Source: Flaveria trinervia (Eukaryota; Streptophyta; Magnoliopsida; Asterales; Asteraceae). Taken from it: a stretch of DNA of 64,000 nt. The notes beneath the pieces were generated by a model that had not been told where the DNA came from, did no database searches, and saw nothing but the letters and a program-made list of their open reading frames with translations. How positions within the stretch are numbered: position 1 is the first letter of the stretch; every line of letters starts with the position of its first letter. Position numbers and translations under genes: made by a program. Where the stretch lies: NCBI GenBank assembly GCA_025506515.1, contig CM046453.1, positions 32,941,715-33,005,714 of the forward strand. The letters run 5' to 3'. Shown one piece after another: positions 1-12,275 of this stretch.

Positions 1-1457
1 AACCTTTTCAAGATCTTATCAATGTACGCACTTTGATTCAAACCAATCAACCGCCTTGATCTATCCCTATAGATCTTTATTCCCAGAATATAGGCGGCTT
101 CACCAAGATCCTTAATGGAAAAACAACTTCCAAGCCAGGTTTTTACACCTTCCAAGGTTGGATTGTCATTTCCAAATAGTAGTATGTCATCAACATACAA
201 TACTAGGAAAGTTATTGTGCTCCCACTAGCCTTCTTATACACACAAGCCTCATCAGCGTTTTTGATGAAGCCAAATTTCTTTACTTCCTCATCAAAACGG
301 TGATTCCAGCTTCTCGATGCTTGTTTCAATCCATAGATTGATTTCTTTAGCTTGCATACTTTATTAGGATGTTTTGGATCGACAAAACCTTCAGGCTGAA
401 CCATATAGACATCTTCCTCAAGATAACCATTTAGGAAAGCAGTTTTGACATCCATTTGCCAAATCTCATAATCATAATGAGCAGCTATGGCAAACAATAT
501 TCTTATAGACTTTAGCATCGCAACAGGTGAGAAGGTTTCATCATAATCAACCCCTTGAGTTTGAGTGAAACCTTTTGTTACAAGTCTAGCTTTATAAGTA
601 TCCAAGTTTCCATGCATATCGGTTTTCTTCTTGAAAACCCATTTGCTTCCAATTACTTTTGAGTTAGGAGGTGGAACAACCAAGTCCCATACTTGATTGT
701 CATGCATGGATTGCATTTCAACGCTCATGGCCTCGAGCCATTTGTCACAATCCGAATTGGACACTGCATCATGATATGTGGTTGGTTCATCTGAATCTAC
801 CACATAGCATCCATCCATGAAAAATCCGTATCTTTCAGGTGGATTACTAGTTCTACCACTTCTGCGAACATTTTGTGTGTATTGATCAACCATTTGATCA
901 TCTTCAAGATCCTCATGTTGAGTGCTAGTTTCAACCAAACGTGCATCAGGTTGTGGTTCTTGATCCTCCTCAAGATCCACTGTTCTACTGCTAGTTCCTT
1001 CCATAAGGAACTTTGCTTCTAAGAACTCACCCTTTCTGGCAACAAACACCTTTTGTTCCAGTGGGTCATAGAAATAATATCCCATAGAATCTCTAGGATA
1101 TCCAACAAAGATGCACTTGGTGGATCTGACTTCTAACTTGTTTGGGGTGGGAGTCGTAACATAAGCCTCACAACCCCAGACCCTTAAGTATGATAGAGAT
1201 GGAACCCTTCCATGCCATATCTCAAAAGGTGTCCTTTCCACCTTTTTGGTTGGGGCCATATTTAGAATACGGGACGCGGAGAGCAGAGCGAAACCCCAAA
1301 AAGATAGAGGTAATGTGCTTCTAGCCATCATAGATCGAACCATATCCAATAAGGTTCGATTCCTCCTCTCAGACACACCATTATGTTGTGGTGTTCCAGG
1401 TGGAGTGAGTTGTGAGACAATCCCACAACTCCTAAGATGATCTTGAAAAGCAGCAAA
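1..1457 (-). pseudogene. Copia pol fragment: integrase C-terminus to RT
   Basis: Read on the minus strand, this is the downstream part of a Ty1/copia polyprotein. It starts inside the integrase core near the GVSERRNR glutamate motif, passes the Ser-Gly-Arg-rich linker (RRSGRTSNPPERYGF) and reaches the RT active site YVDD near 190-207. It then runs off the left edge of the window. It is almost identical by eye to 9063-10516 in element B and more distant from 2970-4430 in element A. I noticed no stop in the parts I read. The right end is abrupt: homology stops just after GATCTTGAAAAGCA near 1457 and is replaced by the 3' noncoding part of element A. It is either an older copy interrupted by A, a recombination product, or an assembly join. 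Confidence 0.85.
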
Positions 1458-2159
1458 TAACGCCTAGCAACGGTTTGCTACCCCTAATGTATATGACTAA
1501 GTGCCATTCAATAACATCATCCTTTTCAAGTGACTTACTTGAATATGTCTTAGGTGAATTATTCATCTATCCTTTTGTTGCAGATGTCATGTTAAATCCA
1601 AGAGACACAGAATTGTCATTCTCTGATGATTTAACTTTAGCAGGCCTTAGACATCTAACTCTCAACGAATAAGAGGAACAAATTCCATCTTGACTACATA
1701 CGTCTCTCACAATCACCTCATATTATACCTGAACTCAGCCTTATGTACTGCCAATTTTTCAGAACAGCAAAGAACTAAGTCAAAGTACAACACTTGGTGA
1801 TATCATGATCCAATATGTATCTCAGGTCTGAGGATACAATGATATTCGCCTTTACTCAATATCTCTTATGACTAATCAGCAAGATTCCATGCAGAAATAA
1901 TTGAGAGCGGGTCTGTCCAATATCTATATCCCATAGATATCAATGAACCTTGGTAGCAACCTCTTGCTTTATATTCATACCTTATGAACATCAACCAATC
2001 CAAGTTCATTATAGTCTTGCATTCATAGTTGTTCCCACAAGTATGATCGACTACGGACGTTTAGAATAACTATTTATTCATGGATTTAAACATGCTAAAA
2101 TAGAAGAACAAATGAAATTATAACTATATAATTAAGTCAAATAACATTAGTTCCAATAT
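1458..2159 (-). other. 3' noncoding region of element A
   Basis: About 700 bp lie between the pol stop of element A and the junction at 1457. I see no conserved ORF, no purine tract next to a TG start, and no match to the A LTR at 7640-8524, so the 3' LTR is absent. The short plus-strand ORF in it is not supported by homology. Long 3' spacers after pol are common in plant copia elements. Confidence 0.6.
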
Positions 2160-4064
2160 CTATATGCAAAGTACAACATCAAACCAGTCACTAGAATATC
2201 TAAGTCCCATGGCACAAACATGACCCTCATACTTTGCCTTTTCAAGGAGCTTTGTGAGTGGATCCGCAACGTTTTTATCAGTGTGGACTTTGCGAATACA
2301 TATCTTTCCTTTTTCAACTTCATCCCTTATGTAGTTGAATATCCGTTCAATGTGCCGAGTCTTTTGATGAGCACGAGGTTCCTTGATTTGAGCAATCGCA
2401 CCCTCGTTGTCACAAAAGATCTCTAGGGGATCCTGAATGGAAGGGACTACCCCTAGATCGGCTATGAATTTCTTCAGCCATGCAGCTTCCTGTGCTGCCA
2501 TTGAAGCGGCGACGTATTCTGACTCTGTAGTGGACAACGCTACGACTTCTTGCTTTGAGCTTTTCCAAGAAAAAGCTCCCCCATTCAGAATAAAGATGTA
2601 CCCCGATTGAGATCGTGAATCATCTCGATCGGTTTGGAAACTCGCATCCGTGTAACCTCTTACAACGAGTTCCTCTTCACCAGACCCGTAGATCAAGAAC
2701 ATGTCCTTAGTCCTCCTTAGGTACTTCAGAATGTTTTTGACAGCCATCCAATGACTATCACCAGGATTTTGCTGGTATCTACTTGTCATGCTTAAAGCGC
2801 ATGACACGTCTGGTCTAGTGCATATCATTGCATACATGATGGATCCTATAGCAGATGCATATGGGATCGCCTTCATCCTAGTTTGCTCCTCCTTGGAGCT
2901 TGGACATTGAGTCGTACTCAATATTGTCCCTCTTTGAATAGGTACGGTACCTTTCTTAGTTTCCATCTTGATCCTTTTCAAGATTTTGTCAATGTATACA
3001 CTTTGATTCAAACCAATTAGCCGTTTTGATCTATCCCTATAGATCTTTATTCCCAGAATATAGGCAGCTTCACCAAGATCCTTGATGGAAAAACAACTTC
3101 CAAGCCAGGTTTTTACACCTTCCATGGTTGGAATGTCGTTTCCAAATAGTAGTATGTCATCAACATACAATACTAGGAAGGTTATTGTGCTCCCACTAGC
3201 CTTTTTATACACACAAGCCTCGTCAGCGTTTTTGATGAAGCCAAATTTCTTTACTTCATCATCAAAACGGTGATTCCAACTTCTCGATGCTTGTTTCAAT
3301 CCATAGATTGATTTCTTTAACTTGCATACTTTGTTAGGATGTTTTGGATCGACAAAACCTTCAGGCTGAACCATATAGACATCTTCCTCAAGATATCCAT
3401 TTAGGAAAGCGGTTTCGACATCCATTTGCCAAATCTCATAATCATAATGAGCTGCTATGGCAAATAATATCCTTATAGACTTAAGCATTGCAACAGGTGA
3501 GAAGGTTTCATCATAATCAACCCCTTGAGTTTGAGTGAAACCTTTTGCTACAAGTCTAGCTTTGTAAGTATCCAAGTTTCCATGCATATCGGTTTTCTTC
3601 TTGAAAACCCACTTACTTCCAACTATTTTGGAATTAAGAGGTGGCACAACAAGTTCCCAAACTTGATTGTCATACATGGATTGCATCTCAACGTTCATGG
3701 CCTCAAGCCATTTGTCACAATCCAAATTGGACATTGCATCATGATATGTGGTTGGTTCATCTGAATCCACCACATAGCATCCATCCATGAAAAATCCGTA
3801 TCTGTCAGGTGGATTACTAGTTCTACCACTTCTGCGAACGTTTTGTGTGTATCGATCAACCGCTTGATCATCCTCAACATCCTCATGTTGAGTGCTAGTT
3901 TCAACCAAACGTGCATCGGGCTGTGGTTCTTGCAGTTTTTGATCCTCTTCAAGATCCACTGTTCTACTGCTAGCTCCTTCAATAAGGAACTTGGCTTCTA
4001 AGAACTCACCCTTTCTGGCAACAAATATCTTTTGTTCCAGTGGATTATAGAAATAATATCCCAT
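2160..4064 (-). pseudogene. pol: Element A pol C-terminal part: RT and RNase H
   Basis: This 634-codon open stretch holds the end of the integrase linker (RRSGRTSNPPDRYGFFMDG), the RT fingers (KWVFKKK, YKARLVAKGFTQ), the palm (WQMDVETAFLNG), the catalytic YVDD at 3156-3167, and RNase H (YTDASFQTDRDD, STTESEYVAAS, FCDNEGAI). It ends with the usual copia tail near ADPLTK. RT copies element RNA into cDNA and RNase H removes the RNA template, in cytoplasmic particles. All main catalytic residues that I can identify are intact. It is separated from the upstream part only by a one-base deletion near 4126, where relatives read CAAAC and this copy reads CAAC. Classed as a pseudogene because the polyprotein frame is broken, although this half is fully open. 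Confidence 0.9.
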
Positions 4065-4111
4065 AGAATCTCTAGGATATCTAACAAAGATACACTTGGT
4101 GGATCGGACAT

Positions 4112-5800
4112 CTAATTTGTTGGGGTGGGTGTCTTAACATAAGCCTCACAACCCCAGACCCTTAAGTACGATAAGGATGGAACTCTTCCATGCCATATCT
4201 CAAAAGGTGTCTTTTCCACCTTTTTGGTTGGAGCCATATTCAGAATACGGGCTGCGGAGAGCAAAGCGAAACCCCAAAATGATAGAGGTAATGTGCTTCT
4301 AGCCATCATAGATCGGACCATATCCAATAAGGTTCGATTCCTCCTCTCAGACACACCATTATGTTGTGGTGTTCCAGGTGGAGTGAGTTGTGAGACAATC
4401 CCACAACTCCTAAGATGATCTTGAAAAACATCACTTAGGTATTCGCCACCTCTATCGGTGAGGATAATTTTAATTGACCTGTTGAGTTGATTTTCTACTT
4501 CATTTTTGAAGATTTTGAACATTTCAAAAGCTTCATCTTTGTGCCTTAATAAGTACACATACCCATAGCGACTGTAATCGTCGGTAAAGGTAATGAAGTA
4601 TCTTTCACCATTCCTAGCCACTGGCTTAAAAGGACCACATACATCCGAATGTATGATACTTAATAAATCTTTTGCCCTTTCGTTAGTTCCAATAAAGGGT
4701 GCCTTAGTCAATTTACCTTGTAAACAAGATTCACATACATCAAATGAATCACATTCATTTGTTTTTAAAAGACCATTCTTTTGAAGTGTTTGTATACGTT
4801 TCTTGTTTATATGACCAAGACGACAATGCCAAAGGTAGGTATCACTCAAATCTTGTTTGAGTCTTTTGGTGGTTGCTTGGTATATTGAGCTATCATATGT
4901 TGTGTTTTCATGAACCAATTCATAAATACCATTACAAGGTATAGCCTTAAAATAAAATACATGATTTAAAGAAACATGAATATCATTGTCAACAAACTTG
5001 AAATCATAATCATATTGTCTTAAACGGGAAACAGAAATTATGTTCCTAGTCAAACTAGGAGCATATAATACATTATATAAAATAACTTCCAAACCACTTG
5101 GAAGCTTCAAAATGTAGTCTCCTTGGGCTTCCACGTGAACCTTTGCACCATTGCCCATGAACAGGCTTATTTCCCCTTTTGCATAATGTTCATTTCTTTT
5201 GAACCCCTGCAACAAATTGCAAATGTGAGTTCCACATCCGGTATCTAATACCCATGTGTTAGAAGAAATAACATTTAGCTCAACATGTATCATATAAATT
5301 ATACCTGAGGTTTGCCCCGCATCCCTCTTCTCTCTCAACTCTTTGAGATAGACTGGACAATTTCTCATCCAATGTCCTATCTCACCACATTTGAAGCATG
5401 GGTCGTTTACAGCAACCTTTTGCTTCTTCTCCTTGGGCTTCGGAGAAAACCATCTTCCCCTTCCCTTAACGTGCCCCTTTCCTTTGGCAACATTTGCCTT
5501 AGGAGGGGGTAGAGACCTTTTTCTTCTCCCACCATCATTAATGGTGAGAACGGGTAAAACCCTTTTACCCATTCCCGCCTCAGCTGATTTGAGCATCGAA
5601 TGAAGTTCATTTATGCTCTTGTCCCATCCGTTCATGTTGTAATTCATGACGAATGCCTCAAACCTTTTAGTTAGGCCATTAAGGATCAAATCCGTGGCCA
5701 ATTCTTTTGAGACAGGACAATTTAGCCTTTGAAGGCGGTCGATGTGGCTTTTCATCTTAAGAACATAAGATGAAACTGATTGGGTTCCTCCATCCGACAT
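4112..5800 (-). pseudogene. gag-pol: Element A gag C-terminus, protease and integrase
   Basis: A 562-codon open stretch. It has a nucleocapsid zinc knuckle (CFKCGEIGHWMRNC), an aspartic protease with the DTG active site (TWVLDTGCGTHICN), and the integrase HHCC zinc domain (CRLGHINKKR, then CESC). The integrase catalytic core shows three acidic positions: HSDVCGPF, TDRGGEY and SERRNR. Protease releases the mature proteins and integrase inserts the cDNA. The upstream gag end sits in another frame because one base is missing near 5785 relative to element B. The downstream end stops at a second one-base deletion near 4126. Otherwise it is full length and uninterrupted, which suggests a recent insertion. 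Confidence 0.9.
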
Positions 5801-6192
5801 GCATGAAGCGCTCGAACCGTTTCCAAGCGCTCCACTCTAGCTTGTTGCTGGAACGTTTCCCGCAACTGAGTGATCATGTCATAGGCTCCATGGAGCTCAT
5901 ACTCCTTTTGGAGTTCAGGTGTCATACTTGCCAACATAAGGCAAGAGACTTGGACGGAGTCCTCTACATACTTTACCCAATTATTATAGGCCTCCACATC
6001 CTCCTCGCTAGGTTCATCAGGGATGGGATCATCAAGAATGTAGGCCCGCTTTTCTTGCTTGAGAAAAATTCTCAAGTTGCAGTACCAATCCATGAAGTTG
6101 TTAGGTGTTAGACGATCCCTTTGAAGGATCGCCCTAAGAGATTGGTTGTTTTGGTTTGGTACATCGTTATTAGTGTTGGTGTGGTCGGCCAT
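5752..6192 (-). pseudogene. gag: Element A gag N-terminal domain
   Basis: It starts at the ATG at 6192 (MADHTNTN) and gives 146 residues of a copia gag: RAILQRDRLTPNNFMDWYCN, then YILDDPIPDEP and VSCLMLASMTPELQ. This is the capsid-forming part of the polyprotein. The same protein starts at 12275 in element B, which supports the start. Near 5785 the reading frame leaves the conserved path and ends at 5752; the correct continuation is in the frame beginning at 5800. The break is one missing base compared with B. Confidence 0.85.
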
Positions 6193-7624
6193 CTACAAGA
6201 TTTTACAAAGTTCCATTTTAGTAATCGTTGATATAATTATATTTTATTTATTAACACCCTTTATGTCTCATAGACTTATTAATAAATAAAATTTTAGAAT
6301 CCAACGTTATATTTAAATATTGGTTAGGTGACTTTATCCCATTATTTAAATAAACAAGGTAGTCATAAATGACAATTGCAACCTATTGCAACTTCTAGTG
6401 GTATGGGATCGTTTGAACATCTTTTGTTTATAACGGCATGTTTACCCCATCAACACCTTTTAAAACACATTTTAGGTGATCCATTCAATATATTTTATAA
6501 ATCAAGTTGTCCTACTTACACACACGTGTGAGTTTACTACATGAGTGGTTAGGTGACCTTTATCCCACAAACATGGTATTCTCACCTCAAGTCACAAGTT
6601 CCCTCAAAGTGGTTAGGTGACCTTTATCCCACTAAGATTGCAAGTAACCTAAGTGTTGCGTAAAAGGATGGTGCTTAACTTGTTTTCAAAAGGGATTTAA
6701 AATGATACAATTCTAGTTTTAGAAAAGTCTATGTATCATATGATTGTATGCATTCAACCATATGGTACTCTATCGATTCTTTTAAATAAAACTCATTTTA
6801 TTTTACAAACCATTAATTCCTTTTATAGAACCATTCTATTTTGCTTAATGATTTGAGAACCAATTTTCTTGTTTATAGTTTGTTTTAGTAGACGGTTTGT
6901 TAATCACATCCAAATAATCAAAACAAACATCATCATATGCAATCAACCAAACATAAACAAAACATCATATATGCATAACAAAGCATACTAAGTTGAGCAC
7001 ACTTGTTTAGCCAAAACAAGTGTGTCAAATGGTCTTGTCCTAAGGGTTAAGAATCATGACACATGGTTGATCAAAGGGACTCCACTTGAATCCACATCTT
7101 CAAGCATCCTCTTTGTCTTATCTTTTCTTCAAGTCTTGATCTTGAGCATCCTTTACAAAATTATGTATCCTAATACATGTTTCTAGTAAAGAAAAACTCC
7201 TAATCTATTTATTACAAATCATATGAATGAATAGATTACAAAACAAAACTTGAAACCAAAAATAAAACATTACATGCCCAAATGAATATAACTAAACAAC
7301 CAATCAAACAATCAATCAATATGGTCAAGGCTTTGTTATGCATAAACAACAAACAACATAATAAAACATATCATAAGACACGGTTTTGGCAGCCCCTTTT
7401 TAACCCATTTTCTTGGCCAACATTAACCAAGAACACATGGGTTTAGTCCAAACTAATAAAACATTATGATCTAGATTTTTAAAGATCATTATATGCATAA
7501 AGTAAGATCTTTAAAACATCAAAAAAGGGGGGCACAAAACCGCCCACTAACTCACGGATTTGAGGTGTTAAGCACCCAAAAACCGTGAACTAGTGAAGTA
7601 ATATATGTATGCATATGTATAAGT
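6193..7624 (-). other. Long 5' leader of element A
   Basis: About 1.4 kb lies between the primer-binding site and the gag ATG. I see no ORF of note. It contains three near-identical 20-22 bp repeats (see 6321-6631) and a perfect CACACGTGTG palindrome at 6531-6540. All of these recur at matching places in the leader of element B, so the leader is under some constraint or the copies are recent. It is also rich in AAAC/AACA runs near 6900-7400. Confidence 0.7.
6321..6631 (-). repeat. Three dispersed GGTTAGGTGACCTTTATCCC repeats
   Basis: Copies of the 22-mer begin at about 6321 (one C missing), 6546 and 6610. The spacings are 225 and 64 bp. Element B has three copies at 12392, 12623 and 12687 with spacings 231 and 64. 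The core AGGTGACCT is palindromic around one base. The order and spacing are conserved between elements. Confidence 0.85.
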
Positions 7625-7639
7625 GGCTCTTGATGCCAT
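7625..7639 (-). other. Primer-binding site of element A
   Basis: The minus strand reads ATGGCATCAAGAGCC directly after the LTR end (...TTACA). It is close to the TGGTATCAGAGCC match to plant initiator tRNA-Met and marks where minus-strand cDNA synthesis starts. It also fixes the inner edge of the 5' LTR. Confidence 0.8.
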
Positions 7640-8524
7640 TGTAAGGGGTTCCAACATGTTTATCAAAGTCATATATCATAGTTATATGAAAAACGCAGCG
7701 GATTAATATTTTAAAACATGTTAAGAAGATAGTTGTTAAACCCATTTAACAAAGAACCCCAACCCATGGATCTTTATACACAATGCATACAATGAAAGAA
7801 ACATAAAAGGAAGAATCACAACCTTTGGAGCTGCAAAGAACCGAAATAAGGAGATGAAAAGGAGGTGTTCTTGTGGCTAAACTTCAAGGTAGAAGTTCTC
7901 AAGATAGCATACCCCAAGCCAATCCAACAAATCACCTTGAATGCTAGGATCTTTGACACCAATTTCCAGCTACAAAACACTTTTGTTGGCTGAAAAATCT
8001 GCTTCCTTTCTGCCTTAACCGAGAGATAGGAGAGAGTAGAGAGAGAGCTTTTGTTTTTGTGTGTGTTCTTGGATGATAGAATGAATGAGTTCTTATGTCC
8101 AAGACTTGCATGTCTTGGACTAATAGAATTGGGGCATCCAAGAACAAAAGGGGCGGCCGAAAATGGCCCCCTTTTGTTTCCCTCTCATTTCAAATTTTTA
8201 TAAAAAATTTACAATCACCCCCTTGTTTTAAAAATTAAAACCATTTTAATTTTATATCACTAACACACACTATTATTTGCCATTGCTTAACTAATTTAAA
8301 TAATGTACAAATAATCTTTTATGAACAAATTATCTATATAATGATATTCATCTACAAAAGCAATAATTTAGAAAATCCAATTTTCTAAATTGGTGTCATT
8401 ATTTATTTGTGTGATCTTATCAACAATTAAATTACCTTTTGGTGTTCGTTTGGCTTGTTATTGGGTATGACCCGACTTGGATCATATTACACTAGCCACA
8501 TCAATTTAATATGAATCTTGGGCA
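7640..8524 (-). repeat. 5' LTR of element A
   Basis: In plus orientation it begins TGTAAGGGG next to the primer-binding site and ends near CTTGGGCA, where resemblance to the B LTR (13723-14693) stops. The outer edge is uncertain by about 5 bp. Shared landmarks with B include the GAAAACGCAGCGGAT stretch near the inner end and GACCCGACTTGGATCAT near the outer end. A TATA-like TTTTTATAAAAAATT lies near 8190-8205. The matching 3' LTR is not in the window. Confidence 0.75.
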
Positions 8525-8540
8525 GATCAATACTTTCAGA

Positions 8541-11500
8541 AAACCCCCAGATCGGCAATGAATTTCTTTAACCATGCAGCTTCTGAGCTGCCAATGAGGC
8601 GGCGACGTATTCTGATTCTGTAGTTGATAGAGCCACCACATCCTGTTTGGAGCTTTTCCAAGAGACTGCTCCTCCATTCAGAATGAAAATATATCCCGAT
8701 TGCGACCGAGAATCATCACGATCGGTTTGGAAACTCGCATCCGTGTAACCCTTTACAACGAGTTCCTCATCACCAGATCCATAGATTAAGAACATGTCTC
8801 TTGTCCTCCTTAGGTACTTAAGTATGTTCTTAACAACCATCCAATGACTGCTTCCAGGTTTGCTGGTAACGGCTTCTCATGCTTAAGGCGCATGACACGT
8901 CTGGTCGAGTGCATATCATCGCATACATGATGGATCCTATAGCAGATGCGTATGGATTGCCTTCATTTATCTTGCTCATCCTTTGAGCTAGGACATTGAG
9001 TCGTACTCAATATTGTTCCTCTTTGAATAGGTACGGTACCTTTCTTAGAGTTTTCCATCTTGAACCTTTTCAAGATCTTATCAATGTACGCACTTTGATT
9101 CAAAACCAATCAACCGCCTTGATCTATCCCTATAGATCTTTATTCCCAGAATATAGGCGGCTTCACCAAGATCCTTATGAAAAAAAAAACAACTTCTAAG
9201 CCAGGTTTTTACACCTTCCAAGGTTGGATTGTCATTTCCAATAGTAGTATGTCATCAACATACAATACTAGGAAAGTTATTGTGCTCCCACTAGCCTTCT
9301 TATACACACAAGCCTCATCAGTGTTTTTGATGAAGCCAAATTTCTTTACTTCCTCATCAAAACGGTGATTCCAGCTTCTCGATGCTTGTTTCAATCCATA
9401 GATTGATTTCTTTAGCTTGCATACTTTATTAGGATGTTTTGGATCAACAAAACCTTCAGGCTGAACCATATAGACATCTTCCTCAACAAATAACCATTTA
9501 GGAAAGCGGTTTTGACATCCATTTGCCAAATCTCATAATCATAATGAGCAGCTATGGCAAACAATATTCTTATAGACTTTAGCATCGCAACAGGTGAGAA
9601 GGTTTCATCATAATCAACCCTTGAGTTTGAGTGAAACCTTTTGCTACAAGTCTAGCTTTATAAGTATCTAAGTTTCCATGCATATCGGTTTTCTTCTTGA
9701 AAACCCATTTGCTTCCAGTTACTTTTGAGTTAGGAGGTGGAACAACCAAGTCCCATACTTGATTGTCATGCATGGATTGCATTTCAACGCTCATGGCCTC
9801 GAGCCATTTGTCACAATCCGAATTGGACACTGCATCATGATATGTGGTTGGTTCATCTGAATCTACCACATAGCATCCATCCATGAAAAATCCGTATCTT
9901 TCAGGTGGATTACTAGTTCTACCACTTCTACGAACATTTTGTGTGTATTGATCAACCATTTGATCATCTTCAAGATCCTCATGTTGAGTGCTAGTTTCAA
10001 CCAAGTGTGCATCGGGTTGTGGTTCTTGATCCTCCTCAAGATCCACTGTTCTACTGCTAGTTCCTTCCATAAGGAATTTTGCTTCTAAGAACTCACCCTT
10101 TCTGGCAACAAACACCTTTTGTTCCAGTGGGTCATAGAAATAATATCCCATAGAATCTCTAGGATATCCAACAAAGATGCACTTGGTGGATCTGACTTCT
10201 AACTTGTTTGGGGTGGGAGTCGTAACATAAGCCTCACAACCCCAGACCCTTAAGTATGATAGAGATGGAACCTTCCATGCCATATCTCAAAAGGTGTCCT
10301 TTCCACCTTTTTGGTTGGGGCCATATTTAGAATACGGGATGCGGGGAGCAGAGCGAAACCCCAAAAAGATAGAGGTAATATGCTTCTAGCCATCATAGAT
10401 CGACCATATCCAATAAGGTTCGATTCCCCCTCTCAGACACACCATTATGTTGTGGTGTTCCAGGTGGAGTGAGTTGTGAGACAATCCCACAACTCCTAAG
10501 ATGATCTTGAAAAGCATCACTCAGGTATTCACCTCCTCTATCGGTACGAAGAACTTTAATTGACTTGTTAAGTTGATTTTCTACTTCATTCTTGAAGATT
10601 TTGAACATTTCAAAATTCATCTTTGTGCCTTATAAGTACACATACCCATAGCGACTATAATCGTCGGTAAAGGTTATGAAGTATCTTTCACATTCCTATT
10701 CATTGGCTTAAAAGGACCACATACATCCGAATGTATGATTCCTAATAAATCTTTTGCCCTTTCATTAGTTCCACTAAAGGGTGCCTTAGTCATCTTTCCT
10801 TGTAAACAAGATTCACATACATCAATGAATTATATTCATTTGTTTTTAAAAGACCATTCTTTTGAAGTGTTTGTATACGTTTCTTGTTTATATGACCAAG
10901 ACGACAATGCCCAAGATAGGTATCACTCAAGTCCAACTTGAGTTTCTTGGTGTTAGTTTGGTACAATGAGCTATTTAGAGTATTTTCATGAGTCAATTCA
11001 TAAATACCATTAATGGGAATGGCTTTAAAATAGAACATACCATTAAAGAAACATGAATATCATTTTCAATAAAAGATAATACATATCCAAATTGTTTTAA
11101 CAGGGCTACAGAGATAATATTCCTAGTCAAACTAGGAGCATACAAAACATTGTTCAAAATCACTTCCAAACCATTTGGAAGCTTCAAGATGTAGTCACCA
11201 CGGGCTTCAACTTGAACTTTAGCCCCATTGCCCATGTAGAAGCTTGCATCCCCTTTCTTGAAGTCACTACTTCTTTTGAACCCCTGCAACAAATTGCAAA
11301 TGTGAGTTCCACATCGGTATCTAATACCCATGTGTTAGAGGATATCATGTTTAAATCAATATGGATCATGTATATTGTACCTGAGGTCTGCCCAACATCC
11401 CTCTTTGCTTTCAACTCTTGGAGATGGACAGGACAATTCCTTGCCCAATGTCCAATCTCCCCACACTTGAAGCATGGGTCGTTAGTAGCAACCTTTTGCT

Positions 11501-12275
11501 TTTTCTCTTGTGGTTTGGGTGGCACCCTTGCCACCCCTTTCCCTTTTCCCCAAGAGGGTCCCTTGCCCTTGGCAACTTTTGCCTTGGGTGCGGGACGAGG
11601 CCTTTTATTGTTCCCACCTTCATTGATGGTGAGAACGGGTAAAACCCTTTTACCCATGGCCGCCTCGGCAGTTTTGAGCATTGAGTGAAGCTCACCAATG
11701 CTTTTGTCCCAAGCATTCATGTTGTAGTTCAACACGAATGTCTCGAACCTTTTGGTAAGGCCATTAAGGATTAAATCCGTGGCCAATTCCATCAAGACGG
11801 GACAATGAAGCCTCTCGAGGCGGTCAATGTGACTTTTCATCTTAAGTACATAAGATGAAACAGATTGGTTGTCGTCCATACGACATGCATGGAGTGCTCA
11901 AACCGTTTCAAAGCGCTCAACCCTTGCTTGCTGTTGGAACGTTTCCTTCAGCTGGGTTATCATGTCGTAAGCTCCGTGGTGTTCATACTCCTTTTGGAGA
12001 TCCGGAGTCATGCTCGCTAGCATGAGACAAGACACTTGGACGGAGTCCTCAGTGTACTTCAACCAATCGTTGTAGGCCTCCTCATCATCCTCGCTAGGTT
12101 GATCGGGGATAGGGTCGTCTAAAACATACGATCTTCTCTCTTGCTTGAGAACGATTCTCAAGTTTCGATACCAGTCGATAAAGTTGTTATGATTTAGACG
12201 TTCCTTTTGGAGGATCGCTCGTAGAGATTGGTTGGACGCGGATGAGTTATCGGAATTATCATTATGTGAGGCCAT
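8541..12275 (-). pseudogene. gag-pol: Element B gag-pol, multiply frameshifted
   Basis: Gag starts at 12275 (MASHNDNSDN) and meets an in-frame TGA near 11898 where A has an arginine codon. Further pieces are nucleocapsid and basic linker (11879-11184, CFKCGEIGHWARNC), protease and post-protease region (11331-10790), integrase core (10620-10393, DRGGEYLSD and SERGNR), integrase linker plus RT fingers (10283-9579), RT palm with YVDD (9529-9209), and RNase H up to the break (8840-8541). The DTG of the protease falls at a frame change near 11310. Most breaks are one-base deletions at short homopolymers. That pattern fits either long decay without selection or uncorrected long-read error. Confidence 0.85.

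Larger units (their letters stand above)
1458..8524 (-). mobile_element. Element A: Ty1/copia retrotransposon, 3' LTR missing
   Basis: Read from right to left this gives a 5' LTR (7640-8524), a primer-binding site complementary to the plant initiator tRNA-Met 3' end, a leader of about 1.4 kb, gag, protease, integrase, RT, RNase H, and about 700 bp of 3' noncoding sequence. No polypurine tract or 3' LTR follows; the sequence jumps to another copia copy at 1457. The domain order PR-IN-RT-RH is diagnostic of Ty1/copia. Coding is unusually well preserved, with only two frameshifts seen (near 5785 and near 4126), so this is the youngest-looking coding region here. The lineage within copia was not determined; the Tork/Angela-like group is plausible from gag style. 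Confidence 0.85.

Noticed and set aside
1458..2159. Possible 3' LTR of element A in this interval
   Set aside because: No resemblance to 7640-8524, no polypurine tract and no TG/CA ends at matching places.
2220..2426. Plus-strand ORFs over element A, B, C and F pol
   Set aside because: They are antisense shadows of conserved pol domains read on the minus strand.
5770..6111. 113-codon plus ORF inside A gag
   Set aside because: Antisense to the conserved gag domain that aligns with element B; no independent support.
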